A stretch of DNA of 64,000 nucleotides, from NCBI RefSeq assembly GCF_000235425.2, contig NZ_KI912266.1:6310256-6374255 (forward strand), written 5' to 3'. This document shows positions 16,021-24,961 of the stretch, piece by piece; positions within the stretch are counted from its first letter, which is position 1, and every line of letters starts with the position of its first letter. The translations under genes and the position numbers were made by a program. This DNA is from Pseudofrankia saprophytica (GTDB lineage Bacteria; Actinomycetota; Actinomycetes; Frankiales; Frankiaceae). A model generated the notes under the pieces. The model was not told the origin of the DNA and did not search any database. It saw nothing but the letters and a program-made list of their open reading frames with translations.

Positions 16021-16291
16021 AGTCCGCGAAAATCCGGTCCCGCAAGGGGATGATGTCCAGGTATTCCGGCTCGAAGAACAGCCTTTCAGCCAGCTCCTCC
16101 GCCGGGAAGTCGATCACCATGACCAGGTCGGGAGCATGGGAGCCGTAGAGCGCCCTCTTGACGAGCTGGCGGCGGATGACCGTCCCCTGGTTCTTGTCGA
16201 GATACGCGCGCACGGTCCTCGAGTACTCCGCGAAGTGCGCCTCGTATCCCTCCCGGAAAGAGCCCTCCACCACGATCGTCGCCTTGCTCAA
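15986..16291 (-). CDS. DUF1330-like small protein
   Basis: The 101-residue protein has the dimeric alpha/beta-barrel pattern of DUF1330: a first strand KATIVVEGSF, a helix YEAHFAEYSRTVRAYL, and the ending FEPEYLDIIPLRDRIF, close to the family's EYQ-x-I-x-x-L-R. Function is unknown for the family. The start is a TTG at 16291, with GGAGGA nearby, that overlaps the stop of the upstream membrane gene (TTGA), indicating coupled translation. Confidence 0.7.
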   Translation of the reverse strand: MSKATIVVEGSFREGYEAHFAEYSRTVRAYLDKNQGTVIRRQLVKRALYGSHAPDLVMVIDFPAEELAERLFFEPEYLDIIPLRDRIFADFRMYLMEDGEI

Positions 16292-16938
16292 CTCGATTCC
16301 TCCGGGGTGAGGCCCACGCGCTGGACTTGGCTGGCCGGCGACGTCGCGGCGAGCCCCTTCGCGGTCGCGTTCGCGTACAGCCGCAGGACGACGAATGCGA
16401 CGCACGCGCCGCAGGTCCCGAGGGTCATGTCGCCCAGGGTGTCCTCGTAGGCGGTGGCCAGTTCGGTGCCGTGCCGGATGAACGTCCACCATTCGCCGAT
16501 CTCCCAGGCCAGGGCGAGCAGTGCCCCGCCCCCGACCACCGCGACCCCGCTCACCCAGACCGGCCGCACCGACCAGACGCCGAGTACCAGGCCGAGCCCC
16601 AGGCAGACCAGGAACCAGTTCACGAAGTGGTTGGCGTCGTCCCACCACACCACGGTGTCGTAGAGATTCAGCGTGTTGCCGCTGACATCGACGAGGAAGG
16701 GTGCCATCACCAGGGCGAATCCCGTCCAGGGCGGATCGTGCGGCGCGGGTCGCCGTCGTTGCGTCAGCCACCACACGGTCGGCACCAGCAGCATCAGGAT
16801 CGGGTAGAACACCAACCTGGCGCCGAACCCCTTGCCCTCGAACTGTGGCAGGCCGGTCGCCACGCTGGCGATCGCGAGCTGAATGACCGTCGCGGCCAGG
16901 ACGAGCAGCGAGGCGGCTTTCGCCGACGGACGACGCAT
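16288..16938 (-). CDS. Multi-pass membrane protein (DUF2238/YjdF-like)
   Basis: The 216-residue protein has about six hydrophobic helices (AASLLVLAATVIQLAIASVA; LVFYPILMLLVPTVWWL; WFLVCLGLGLVLGVWSV; GVAVVGGGALLALAWEIGEW). The polar motif WWDDANHFVNW and WEIGEWW recall the YjdF/DUF2238 inner-membrane family. ATG at 16938 chosen because GAGGA lies just upstream. It is translationally coupled to the DUF1330-like gene; the joint role is unknown. Confidence 0.65.
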   Translation of the reverse strand: MRRPSAKAASLLVLAATVIQLAIASVATGLPQFEGKGFGARLVFYPILMLLVPTVWWLTQRRRPAPHDPPWTGFALVMAPFLVDVSGNTLNLYDTVVWWDDANHFVNWFLVCLGLGLVLGVWSVRPVWVSGVAVVGGGALLALAWEIGEWWTFIRHGTELATAYEDTLGDMTLGTCGACVAFVVLRLYANATAKGLAATSPASQVQRVGLTPEESS

Positions 16939-17056
16939 ACCGGGATCCTCGCCACCACATGCGCGGACGACCCGTCGCTGTAGCGAGCCCGACACCGACT
17001 GTCGGTGGTTCGGGCGGCGGCGCCCTCGACCGATCACCGCCGTCGGCGGGTGGGCG

Positions 17057-17734
17057 TCATGTCTCCGCCGCGTCGGCGTGCGACCCGTCCCGGGGCGGGT
17101 GAACGTGCCGCAGGGCGTGGGTCATCCGGTCGACGAGGAGCGCCTCCCCGTCGACCATCGACGGCGCGAGGTGGCTGTTGATCTCGAGTGACACCAGGCC
17201 GTGCAGGGTGCCGAACAGGCCCAGCAGGCGGTGCTGGTCGTCGGTGGGCAGCGTGGCGAACTCCGCCAGCCGGTCGCCGCGTCCCTCCGCCTCCCCGACC
17301 GCCAGCAGGAACGGCCGATAGACCGTCTGTTCTGCGGTCACGGTGGGTCCGTCCGCCGGGGCCGCGTATCCGGGCAGCTGGTCGGTCCAGATCAGGTTGA
17401 ACTGCCGGGGGTTGGCGACAGCCCAGGCTCGGTATGCCCGGACGCAGGCGAGGAGCCGGTCGACGGACTCGGCGCCCGCGCTGTCGTCGAACGCCTGGCG
17501 GACAGCGTCGGCGAGACTCCGGAAGCTCTCCGTGATCAACGCGGTGAACAGGTCGTCGAGGCTGCCGAAGTAGGTGTAGAGCGAGGCCGGGTTCATGCCG
17601 ACCTCGCGGGCGACACCCCGCCACGACACGTTGCCTGGACCGCCTTCGTCGAGCTGACGGCGGGCGACGGCGGTGATCTCCGCGACGAGCTCCCGGCGCT
17701 GCCGGTCGCGTCGGGACTCCGTGGAGGTGCTCAC
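17057..17734 (-). CDS. TetR family regulator (TetR_C_13-like)
   Basis: The 225-residue protein has the helix-turn-helix WRGVAREVGMNPASLYTYFG after a standard first helix. The C-terminal domain with RAYRAWAVANPRQFNLIWTD and LFGTLHGLVSLEI fits the WHG/TetR_C_13 group. GTG at 17734 is the only start giving a complete HTH without a long leader. It is divergent from an epimerase-like gene. Confidence 0.85.
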   Translation of the reverse strand: MSTSTESRRDRQRRELVAEITAVARRQLDEGGPGNVSWRGVAREVGMNPASLYTYFGSLDDLFTALITESFRSLADAVRQAFDDSAGAESVDRLLACVRAYRAWAVANPRQFNLIWTDQLPGYAAPADGPTVTAEQTVYRPFLLAVGEAEGRGDRLAEFATLPTDDQHRLLGLFGTLHGLVSLEINSHLAPSMVDGEALLVDRMTHALRHVHPPRDGSHADAAET

Positions 17735-17783
17735 GCCGTCGAGCCTAGTCGAACAAGCTTGATCTTTCGAACGCCATTGACTC

Positions 17784-17800
17784 GCCAAACAATGTTTGGC
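17784..17800. promoter_or_regulatory. Inverted repeat in the tetR/epimerase divergent promoter
   Basis: GCCAAACA (17784-17791) and TGTTTGGC (17793-17800) are exact 8-bp mirror arms around one central base, in an AT-richer 96-bp divergent gap. It is the likely operator of the TetR protein encoded to the left. Confidence 0.6.
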
Positions 17801-17830
17801 TACTGTCTCCATACAGTGTTCGAACTTCGA

Positions 17831-18787
17831 ATGGTGATTGGAGATGGTGAAGAGGTGCACCTCCTCGACGCCTCCGTCGTCCTGGGCGCGGGCCCCGTCG
17901 GCCGGTCGGTCGCGGCCGCGCTCGTGGCCCGCGGGATCCGTCCGCGCGTCGTCACCAGATCGGGGACCACGATCGACGGGACCCAGCCCTGCCAGGCCGA
18001 CGTGGCCGACCCCGACGGTGCTCGCGGCGCGGTCGGCCGCGCCACCGTGGTCTTCCAGTGCGCCCAACCGGCATACCACCGGTGGGGGAAGGACTTCCCG
18101 GCCATCCAGCGATCCGTCGTCCAGGCCTGCGAGGCGAGTGGCGCGGTACTCGTGGCGATCGAGAACCTCTACGGGTACGGGCCGGTGTCCGTACCCATGA
18201 CCGAGGACCTTCCGATGAGACCGACCACCCGGAAGGGCGCGGTGCGCGCCGCCATGTGGGCCGAGCTGCTCGACGCTCACCGGTCCGGCCGGGTCCGCGT
18301 CGCGGCGGTTCGGGCCAGCGACTTCTTCGGCGCCGGGGTGCGCGACTCGGCGTTCGGCGAACGGTTCTTCGCCCCGCTCGTCTCCGGTGGGAAAGCCCAG
18401 ATCCTTGGCTCACCGCGGGCACGGCACGCGATCACCTATGTGCCCGACCTCGCCGAGGCGGCGGTACGCGTGGCCGAGGATCCCGCGGCCTGGGGGCGAG
18501 CATGGCATGCGCCGACCGCCCCGGCGATCAGTCAGCTCGCCCTCGTCGAGGCCACCGCGCGCGCCGCAGGTGTGGCGCCCGCCTTCGTCGCGGTGAAGCC
18601 GTGGCAGTTGCGCCTCGTCGGTGCCGTCAACCCAGGCGCTCGGGAGACGGTGGAGATGCTCTACGAGTTCGACCGCGACTTCGTCGTGGACTCGTCGGCC
18701 TTCGAGACCCGCTTCGGCCAGCGGCCGACGCCGCTGGACCGCGCTCTCGCCGAGACGGCCGCGTGGTACCAGCGGGCGGAGACCTGA
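17831..18787 (+). CDS. NAD-dependent epimerase/dehydratase-like protein (extended SDR)
   Basis: The 318-residue protein begins with the Rossmann motif VVLGAGPVGRSVAAALVARG and keeps the SDR order: ADVADPDGARGAVG, IENLYGYGP (with the Tyr of the active region) and VAAVRASDFFGAGV. The exact YxxxK pair is not clear, so it may be a binding protein or atypical reductase. ATG at 17831 used; GTG at 17855 would also work and places GGAGATGG upstream. It is probably repressed by the divergent TetR protein. Confidence 0.78.
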   Translation: MVIGDGEEVHLLDASVVLGAGPVGRSVAAALVARGIRPRVVTRSGTTIDGTQPCQADVADPDGARGAVGRATVVFQCAQPAYHRWGKDFPAIQRSVVQACEASGAVLVAIENLYGYGPVSVPMTEDLPMRPTTRKGAVRAAMWAELLDAHRSGRVRVAAVRASDFFGAGVRDSAFGERFFAPLVSGGKAQILGSPRARHAITYVPDLAEAAVRVAEDPAAWGRAWHAPTAPAISQLALVEATARAAGVAPAFVAVKPWQLRLVGAVNPGARETVEMLYEFDRDFVVDSSAFETRFGQRPTPLDRALAETAAWYQRAET

Positions 18788-18943
18788 AACAGGCTGGGTA
18801 CGCGTCACCGGCGCGCTGGTGCTCGTCCCGCTCATCGCGCCAAGAAGCGCGCCGAGCCCTGGCCAGGTGAACATCACTTTTGGTGACGGTTCGGTCCGGA
18901 TTGAGGTACGACCCGCGGGGCCCCACTGGCCGAGTTTGACTCC

Positions 18944-21433
18944 TTACCACTGGTTCCCGTTCCTGTTTCCGTAACCAGCCCGGCCGTCGGTCTCGCCATT
19001 GCGGTGAGGCGGCGGCTGACCAGGCAGTGCGGCTGGCGGTCCGAAGAACTGTCCTTGTCCGAAGCGGCAACCATGGCGGGCCAATGTGCGTGCCTGCTCT
19101 CGGTTCTGGACGCCGGTGGCAACGACCGTGAGACCGAGGTCCTTGGCGAGGGTGAGCAGTGCGTGGCGGAGCAGGTCGGCCCGGTTGGCGCTGCCTGTTA
19201 GGCCGCCGGCGAAGGAGCTGTCGAACATAAGTATCTGGATCGGCAGCTCGTCGAGCGCCAGAAAGGTGTTCTGGTTCCTGGCGATGCCGTTCAGCGCGAG
19301 GCGCAGGCCACGGGCGACGCATGTCCGCAGGCTGCGCGCGACCTCCTCGTCGAGGCACTCCATGTCCAAAACCTTGAGGACCAAGGCCTGGGCGGGGAGG
19401 CGGGAGGCCGCCAGCGCCGCCTCGACGTCAAGCAGTAAGTCACCAGGCGGCCTCGCCGCCGAAACGCTGACGCAGACGGTGACATTCTGACCTGTCTGCC
19501 TCCGGTAGTGGCCGATATCATGGCACGCGCGGCCGATGATCAACCGTTCGAGCTGTGCTCTTAGCCCCTCCCCGCTCGCGACCGCGACCATCTGCTCTGC
19601 CGTGAGCGACCCGAACGTCGGATGGTGCCAGCACGTTGAAGCCTGGAACGCGACCGTGTGATGGTGGATCAGATCGACGATCGGCTGATAGAGGACATCG
19701 ATGACGCCGCCGGCGGGATCGCCCCGCAGCAACTGGCACAGCGCGAGTTGCGCCGTCGGCGACCGGCCGTGAGCGAAGATGTCAGGATCGTAGACGACCA
19801 GACTGTTTTTCCCCCGCTGCTTGGCCGCGTACATGGCGAGATCTGCCTGCTGGACCAGGTCCTCGGCACTGATCGGGGATCCCGGCACAGCGACTGTCAG
19901 GCCAAGGCTCACGTGAATGGCGCATGGCTGCCCGGCAAGAAAGCACGGTGCCCGGACCACCGCGCCCACCCTCTTGCCGACCGCCTCGGCGTCCGCGGCA
20001 TCGTCCGCCAAAAGCACCGCGAACTCGTCGCCACCGAGACGGGCGACCGTGTCCGAGGGCGGTACGCAACCAAGCAGCCGCCGAGCAGTTATCCTCAGCA
20101 ATTCGTCCCCGGCCGGATGGCCCAAGGTGTCGTTGACAATCTTGAAGTCATCGAGATCACAGAAGAGCAGAGCCAGCCGGCCGCGGGCTCGCCGAGCGAC
20201 CGCGGCTTCCACCCGGTCACCGAACAGCACGCGGTTCGCCAGCCCGGTCAGCGGGTCATGGAGCGCCTGGTGGCGCAGCTGGCGACGGCTCTGCTGAACC
20301 CTGTCCAGCAGCTTCTGGTTGTCCGCCAAAGTCAGCATCTGCCGGATCAGCACCAGCAAAACGAGCGCGAAGATGCCGTATATTTCGATCGGTTCGACCC
20401 GCACCTCGGTTGACATCTGAAGGCCCGCCAGCACGCCCAGCGCGGACAGTGGAATGTACGGGAGGAATATCCTCACCCAGCCTATGCCGGGTCCGGCCCG
20501 CCAGCCAGTCCACCGGACGTGCCACGAGGCCCTGCCGTCAGAAGCGGATTCGAGGCTTAGGGGGGAAGCGGCAACTACAGAGCCAGTCGATGACCGTGGT
20601 GGCGTGATGCAGGCAAGCCCGATCATCACAGTGCCAATGACGTTAGCGGCTTCGAGTTGCAGGGGCTCCGGTCGGCCGATCGCGACGAAGTAGAGCGACA
20701 CGTGCAGAAGTACGGTGATGGAGGCCAGCCCACCACCGAGCAATGCGAAGGACTTCTTCTGGCGGGGGCGCCGGAACGCCGCCACGAGCAGCACGGTGAT
20801 CAGTAGCAGGAGACATCCGAGGCCGAACGCCAACAATATCGCGAGACTGGCTGGTGCGGGTGCTCGCGCACGCATCAGAGGCCGGAGGATGACCACCCAG
20901 CCGAGCAGGCTCAGCGAGCTGACGAGGAGCACCGCGTCCATGACGGTGACAGTCCGCCAATGGGTGCCGCCCTGACCGGCTCCGCGCACCGGCTCGTCCT
21001 CTGGGCTGAGTGGGTCGGTGGGAAAAGCCAGCAGCGCGACAACGGATGCTGGAATGAACGCCAGATACGCCGGCTCCGTCCCCGACAAGGGTGGCACCGG
21101 CTCCTGGCCCGAGAACAACGCCCTGACGGAAGTGATGACCAGGCCGGCTGCCACCGCGATCCATCCGGCGAGCAGGAGCAGTCGCCAACGTCGCTCGCCG
21201 CCCTTCGCTCGCCGTGCCGACCACAGCTCGCATCCACCCTGGAACGCAATAGCGGCCATGCCGCAGGCGCGGACTACCAGATCAGCGGCGCGCGGGGGAA
21301 GGATGAAGGAAGCGAGCATGACTGTGGGCGCGACTGCCGCCCACACATAGACTATTCGGCGGAAAACGGTCGCGCCGCAGTTCGGTGCGTCGCACTCCGT
21401 CGCAGCTGCTCCAGTGATCTCCGCGCGCGACAT
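18944..21433 (-). CDS. Membrane diguanylate cyclase with degenerate EAL domain
   Basis: The 829-residue protein has about nine or ten transmembrane helices in residues 25-370, then a GGDEF domain (residues about 390-550) with an intact GGDEF at 467-471 and HDPLTGLANR at 392-401. The inhibitory RxxD site is broken (Pro458 instead of Arg). The C-terminal EAL domain (570-800) lacks its catalytic signature: EAL reads QAS at 597-599, and the late motifs are LMFDSSFA and ATGVQ. It should make c-di-GMP but not hydrolyse it. The C-terminus is Gly/Asn/Arg-rich. Confidence 0.88.
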   Translation of the reverse strand: MSRAEITGAAATECDAPNCGATVFRRIVYVWAAVAPTVMLASFILPPRAADLVVRACGMAAIAFQGGCELWSARRAKGGERRWRLLLLAGWIAVAAGLVITSVRALFSGQEPVPPLSGTEPAYLAFIPASVVALLAFPTDPLSPEDEPVRGAGQGGTHWRTVTVMDAVLLVSSLSLLGWVVILRPLMRARAPAPASLAILLAFGLGCLLLLITVLLVAAFRRPRQKKSFALLGGGLASITVLLHVSLYFVAIGRPEPLQLEAANVIGTVMIGLACITPPRSSTGSVVAASPLSLESASDGRASWHVRWTGWRAGPGIGWVRIFLPYIPLSALGVLAGLQMSTEVRVEPIEIYGIFALVLLVLIRQMLTLADNQKLLDRVQQSRRQLRHQALHDPLTGLANRVLFGDRVEAAVARRARGRLALLFCDLDDFKIVNDTLGHPAGDELLRITARRLLGCVPPSDTVARLGGDEFAVLLADDAADAEAVGKRVGAVVRAPCFLAGQPCAIHVSLGLTVAVPGSPISAEDLVQQADLAMYAAKQRGKNSLVVYDPDIFAHGRSPTAQLALCQLLRGDPAGGVIDVLYQPIVDLIHHHTVAFQASTCWHHPTFGSLTAEQMVAVASGEGLRAQLERLIIGRACHDIGHYRRQTGQNVTVCVSVSAARPPGDLLLDVEAALAASRLPAQALVLKVLDMECLDEEVARSLRTCVARGLRLALNGIARNQNTFLALDELPIQILMFDSSFAGGLTGSANRADLLRHALLTLAKDLGLTVVATGVQNREQARTLARHGCRFGQGQFFGPPAALPGQPPPHRNGETDGRAGYGNRNGNQW

Positions 21434-22095
21434 CGCCCTCTCCGCCTGGGATCATTTCCGCCCACGCCAGCCTGGATCGTCCTGCCAGCCGGAATGGATC
21501 GCCGCGACGAACCTCCTCCGACTCGTCCAACCGAAAGCGACGTCATATATACCCAGAGTGATGGCACGCACATTAGTACGGGTGGACGAAGACCGCCAAC
21601 GAGCCGAGGAGGCCCGATACGCTCTCCGCGCGTTCCTCGCCCCAATCTCAGCGCCGATCAGACCGAAACGGCCTGGCGATCAGGAGGTTGAGCATCGGCT
21701 ACGGCATCACGCTCACCGCGATGGTCGATCAGGACCGCCTCGTCGTCGAACGGCGGACACCGGCGGCGGCAAGGTGGTACCGCCTGGCGGACGAGTTCGG
21801 CGAGCACGGCGCACGAGTGCTCGCCGGCGCGGCCGACCACGTGACGCTCAACGCATCGACCGCTGGATTGGCGGAGCGCACCTACCAGGCCGGCGCGTGC
21901 CGTGGCGCTGAGCCGACGGCACCGAAACCACCGTCCTCGCCGCCGAGGACACACAGCCACCCCACGCCACCCCTTGACCAGTCCGCTCGTCGTCCCCGTG
22001 CGGGCCCTGATCGACGGCCCTCGCCCACTCCCCTGACGCGGTCCACGCCTGCGCGACAGGCCAAAGGCCACCTCACGGGCTGGCACAGCCGGGAC
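21434..22095. other. Intergenic stretch with little recognisable content
   Basis: Apart from the possible frameshifted gene at 21561-21900, nothing convincing is present. An AT-rich spot (TCATATATACCC, 21542-21553) about 110 bp from the GGDEF start could hold that gene's promoter. From 21900 to 22095 no frame has codon bias or motifs. Confidence 0.4.
21561..21900 (+). pseudogene. Possible frameshifted hypothetical gene
   Basis: A frame from ATG 21561 reads MARTLVRVDEDRQRAEEARY and then loses coding character near 21680. From there the next frame over has a strongly GC3-biased, protein-like stretch (GYGITLTAMVDQDRLVVERR and AAARWYRLADEFGEHGARVL) that fades near 21900. One gene split by a frameshift, or two unrelated small pieces, would explain this. 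No family recognised. Confidence 0.3.
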
Positions 22096-22557
22096 CTACG
22101 GCATCAGGCTGGCGGCGATGGTGGCGCCGAGTTCCCAGCAGGCCTCGCGGGCCGCGGTGTCCGGGGTGCCAATCACGGTGACCGGATCGCGCAGGCGCTT
22201 CCAGCGCAGACCGGTCGCGATCGACTCAACCGAACGCACCGCGCCCGTCGTGTCGCTGCCGCCGTGGACGTACAACGCGTACGGCCGCCCGACCGTCGCT
22301 TCCAAGACCGGGTAGTACACGGTGTCGAAGAAGTGCTTGAGCGCGCCGCTCATGTAACCGATGTTGGCGGGAGTGCCGAGCAGGTAAGCGTCGGCGGCGA
22401 GCACGTCGACGGCGGTCGCGGCCAGCGCCGGCCGCACGACGATATCCACACCTTCAATGGCGTCGTCCCGGGCGCCTGACAGCACCGCCTCGAGCATGGC
22501 TTGCATCGTCGGGGACGGGGTGTGATGAACGACGAGCAGCGTTGGCACCAGGGTCAT
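22096..22557 (-). CDS. Flavodoxin-like NAD(P)H-dependent oxidoreductase
   Basis: The 153-residue protein has the flavodoxin-fold start LLVVHHTPSPTMQAMLEAV (phosphate loop HHTPSPTM), then AYLLGTPANIGYMSGALKHFFD and ALYVHGGSD, as in WrbA/FMN-reductase-like proteins. It probably binds FMN. Its ATG overlaps the stop of the TetR gene upstream (ATGA), so the two form an operon. Confidence 0.85.
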   Translation of the reverse strand: MTLVPTLLVVHHTPSPTMQAMLEAVLSGARDDAIEGVDIVVRPALAATAVDVLAADAYLLGTPANIGYMSGALKHFFDTVYYPVLEATVGRPYALYVHGGSDTTGAVRSVESIATGLRWKRLRDPVTVIGTPDTAAREACWELGATIAASLMP

Positions 22558-23267
22558 TTTACGGCGCCGCTATCGTCTCCCCTCGCGGCGACACCGGCCG
22601 GCCGGTCCTGCCCGGTGCCAGTCGCGCTCCTTCCGTACAACGTGGTGGTCCAGGCGTTGATCAGCGTGGCGATCAGGACGTCCGGGTCGTCGAACGGCGC
22701 GACGCCGGCGGCGGCGAGGTAGTACAGCCGTTCACCGAGCCAGGTGAGGCCCGCGGCGGTGGCGCGGATGTCCGCGCCACCGAGGTGCCGGAGCGCCGCG
22801 GGATCCGCCTCGATCCGGGTGACGGTGGCCTCGGTGAAGGTGTTCATCTGATCGAGCCACAGGACCCGCAGCTCGTCGTCGGAACCCCAGCTGTCGACGA
22901 TCGCCATCAGCACGCCGGCGTTCTCCCGCCACAGCCGGGCACCGTCGGTGATGCCGAGGCGTAGCCCCTCCATCGGGTCCGAAAGCCCGTCCGCATCGGG
23001 GTCCGTCCAGGGGTGTGCCGCCTCGTGCCCCCGGCGGACCGCCTGACGGACCAGCTCGGCGAGCACTGCCTGTTTGCTGGCGAAATAGAAGTAGAAACTG
23101 GCCTTCGACACGCCCGCGGCACGAACGATGTCGGCGACGCTCACCGCGTCGAACCTGCGGTGCGCGAGCAGCCCCTCCAGCGCGGCGAGCAGACGGGACC
23201 TCAGCTCCGCGGGCGGCGGGTCGCCCACCGCGCGCCGCGCCGATGCCGCAGCGTGGGATCGCGTCAT
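22554..23267 (-). CDS. TetR family transcriptional regulator
   Basis: The 237-residue protein has the HTH AVSVADIVRAAGVSKASFYFYF, followed by KQAVLAELVRQAV. The C-terminal domain contains ENAGVLMAIVDSWGSDDEL, similar to TetR regulators of lipid or drug-responsive genes. ATG complementary to 23265-23267 is the natural start. It is divergent from a VOC/aldo-keto reductase pair and co-transcribed with the flavodoxin-like gene. Confidence 0.87.
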   Translation of the reverse strand: MTRSHAAASARRAVGDPPPAELRSRLLAALEGLLAHRRFDAVSVADIVRAAGVSKASFYFYFASKQAVLAELVRQAVRRGHEAAHPWTDPDADGLSDPMEGLRLGITDGARLWRENAGVLMAIVDSWGSDDELRVLWLDQMNTFTEATVTRIEADPAALRHLGGADIRATAAGLTWLGERLYYLAAAGVAPFDDPDVLIATLINAWTTTLYGRSATGTGQDRPAGVAARGDDSGAVK

Positions 23268-23280
23268 CCCCTCACCGTAG

Positions 23281-23319
23281 GACACCTGGTCCGGGTTACT
23301 GGTTCGGGGACCAAATGTC
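23281..23319. promoter_or_regulatory. Imperfect inverted repeat, likely TetR operator
   Basis: GACACCTGGTCC (23281-23292) and GGACCAAATGTC (23308-23319) match as an inverted repeat in 10 of 12 positions, 15 bp apart. It lies in the divergent promoter between the tetR-flavodoxin operon and the VOC-aldo/keto reductase operon. Confidence 0.55.
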
Positions 23320-23391
23320 TGCCCGCGCCAGACGGAAGAGACCGATCTCGCCGACCAGACGGGTAGTCCAGACGGGGTGTATTGTCCCGGC

Positions 23392-23838
23392 ATGACCACC
23401 ATCGCGATACATCTTGTGGTGACTGATACCGACACCGACGCGGCGTGGTACATCCAGGTGCTGGGCGCGCACGAGGTCAGGCGGCTGGCATTGCCCGACG
23501 GGCGAGCCCTCATCGTCGAGCTGCGGCTTGGCGACACCACGCTCGCGGTCGCCGAGGAGATGCCCGAGGCCGGCATCCGCACGCCGAAGAGCCTCGGGGG
23601 CACTCCCGCGGCGCTGCACCTCACCGTCCCCGACGTCGACGTGGCCTTTCAGCGCGCCGTCGAGGCGGGAGCGACGGCCTTCGAACCGGTGCACGACGCC
23701 ATCTGGGGCGATCGCACCGGGCAGTTCCTCGATCCCTCCGGTCACCGCTGGGCGCTCGACACGCACCTCCGGGACGTACCCGACGACGAGATCGCGCGCG
23801 AGCTCGCCCGGGTGATCGCCGGGTCCGCCGCGTCATGA
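23392..23838 (+). CDS. VOC family protein
   Basis: The 148-residue protein shows the PhnB/YycE-like VOC pattern: IAIHLVVTDTDTDAAWYIQV, LGAHEVRRLALPDGR, LHLTVPDVDVAFQRAVEAGA and DRTGQFLDPSGHRWAL. Function is unknown beyond likely metal-dependent or binding activity. Its stop overlaps the ATG of the aldo/keto reductase gene. Confidence 0.85.
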   Translation: MTTIAIHLVVTDTDTDAAWYIQVLGAHEVRRLALPDGRALIVELRLGDTTLAVAEEMPEAGIRTPKSLGGTPAALHLTVPDVDVAFQRAVEAGATAFEPVHDAIWGDRTGQFLDPSGHRWALDTHLRDVPDDEIARELARVIAGSAAS

Positions 23839-24908
23839 GGTACAGGACGCTGGGCACCAGCGGGCTTCGGGTCTCGGACCTCATCCTCGGCGCGATGACC
23901 TTCGGCGAGCAGGGCGGGGTCGGCGCCCCGCCGGAAGAGTGCCGCCGCATCCTCGACCTGTACGCCGACGCCGGCGGCAACACGATCGACACGGCGATCA
24001 ACTATCGCGACGGCGCCAGCGAGGAGATCCTCGGCGCGCTGCTCACCGGCCGCCGCGAGTCCTTCGTGCTGGGCACCAAGTACACCGTTTCCCGCGACCG
24101 CGCCGACCCCAACGCGGCGGGCAACGCCCGCAAGAACCTGCGCGCGTCCCTCGAGATCAGCCTGCGGCGGTTGCGCACCGACTACATCGACATCTACTGG
24201 GTCCACATGTGGGACCGGTCCACGCCGATCGAGGAGACGATGCGCGCCCTCGATGACGCGGTACGCGCAGGCAAGATCCTCTACATCGGCATCTCCGACA
24301 CCCCCGCCTGGGTCGTCGCCCGCGCCAACACCATCGCCGACTGGCGCGGCTGGAGCCAGTTCGTGGGTCTACAGGTGCCGTACAGCCTGCTCAACCGCGA
24401 CATCGAGCGGGAGCTGCTGCCCATGGCGGAATCCCTCGGCCTTGGAGTGACCGTCTGGAGCCCGCTGGGCGGGGGCGTCCTGTCCGGGAAGTACACCCCA
24501 CCGCCCAGCACACCACTGCCCGGCCCGCCGCCGTCCGGCCCCCCGCCGACCGAGAGCGGCGCGGACCAGGCGAGCGACCTGACCCGGACGCGGCTGAGCG
24601 CCGAGTCGCTGACCGATCGGGACCTCGCCGTCGCGAGATCCGTGCGCGCGATCGCCGACGAACTCGGCGTCACCCCATCGCAGGTCGCGATCGCCTGGAC
24701 GAGAAGCCGCTCGGTGGCGATCCTTCCCATTCTGGGCGCGCGGCGGGTCGATCAACTACGCGACAATCTCGGCGCCCTCGACGTCACGCTGTCACCCGAC
24801 CTCGTCGACCGGCTCGATGACGCCACCGGCTTCTCGCCAGGCTTCCCGACCGACTTCATCGACCAGAACTCCCCCTGGGTCTTCGGCGCCGCCGACACCC
24901 GCTCATGA
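23835..24908 (+). CDS. Aldo/keto reductase
   Basis: The 357-residue protein has the AKR tetrad Asp52, Tyr57, Lys82 and His124 (IDTAINY, GTKYTV, IYWVHMWD) and the NADPH-binding part SQVAIAWTRSR...ILPILGARRVDQL. A Pro-rich insert of about 25 residues (near 220-245, PPPSTPLPGPPPSGPPPTES) sits in a loop before the C-terminal helices, not usual for the family. It starts in the stop codon of the VOC gene (ATGA) and is probably induced with it through the divergent TetR. Confidence 0.88.
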   Translation: MRYRTLGTSGLRVSDLILGAMTFGEQGGVGAPPEECRRILDLYADAGGNTIDTAINYRDGASEEILGALLTGRRESFVLGTKYTVSRDRADPNAAGNARKNLRASLEISLRRLRTDYIDIYWVHMWDRSTPIEETMRALDDAVRAGKILYIGISDTPAWVVARANTIADWRGWSQFVGLQVPYSLLNRDIERELLPMAESLGLGVTVWSPLGGGVLSGKYTPPPSTPLPGPPPSGPPPTESGADQASDLTRTRLSAESLTDRDLAVARSVRAIADELGVTPSQVAIAWTRSRSVAILPILGARRVDQLRDNLGALDVTLSPDLVDRLDDATGFSPGFPTDFIDQNSPWVFGAADTRS

Positions 24909-24961
24909 TCCAGCCCTGGGCGTGACTCGACGCGGGCCGGTAGGAGCCAGGCGCTTGTGGC

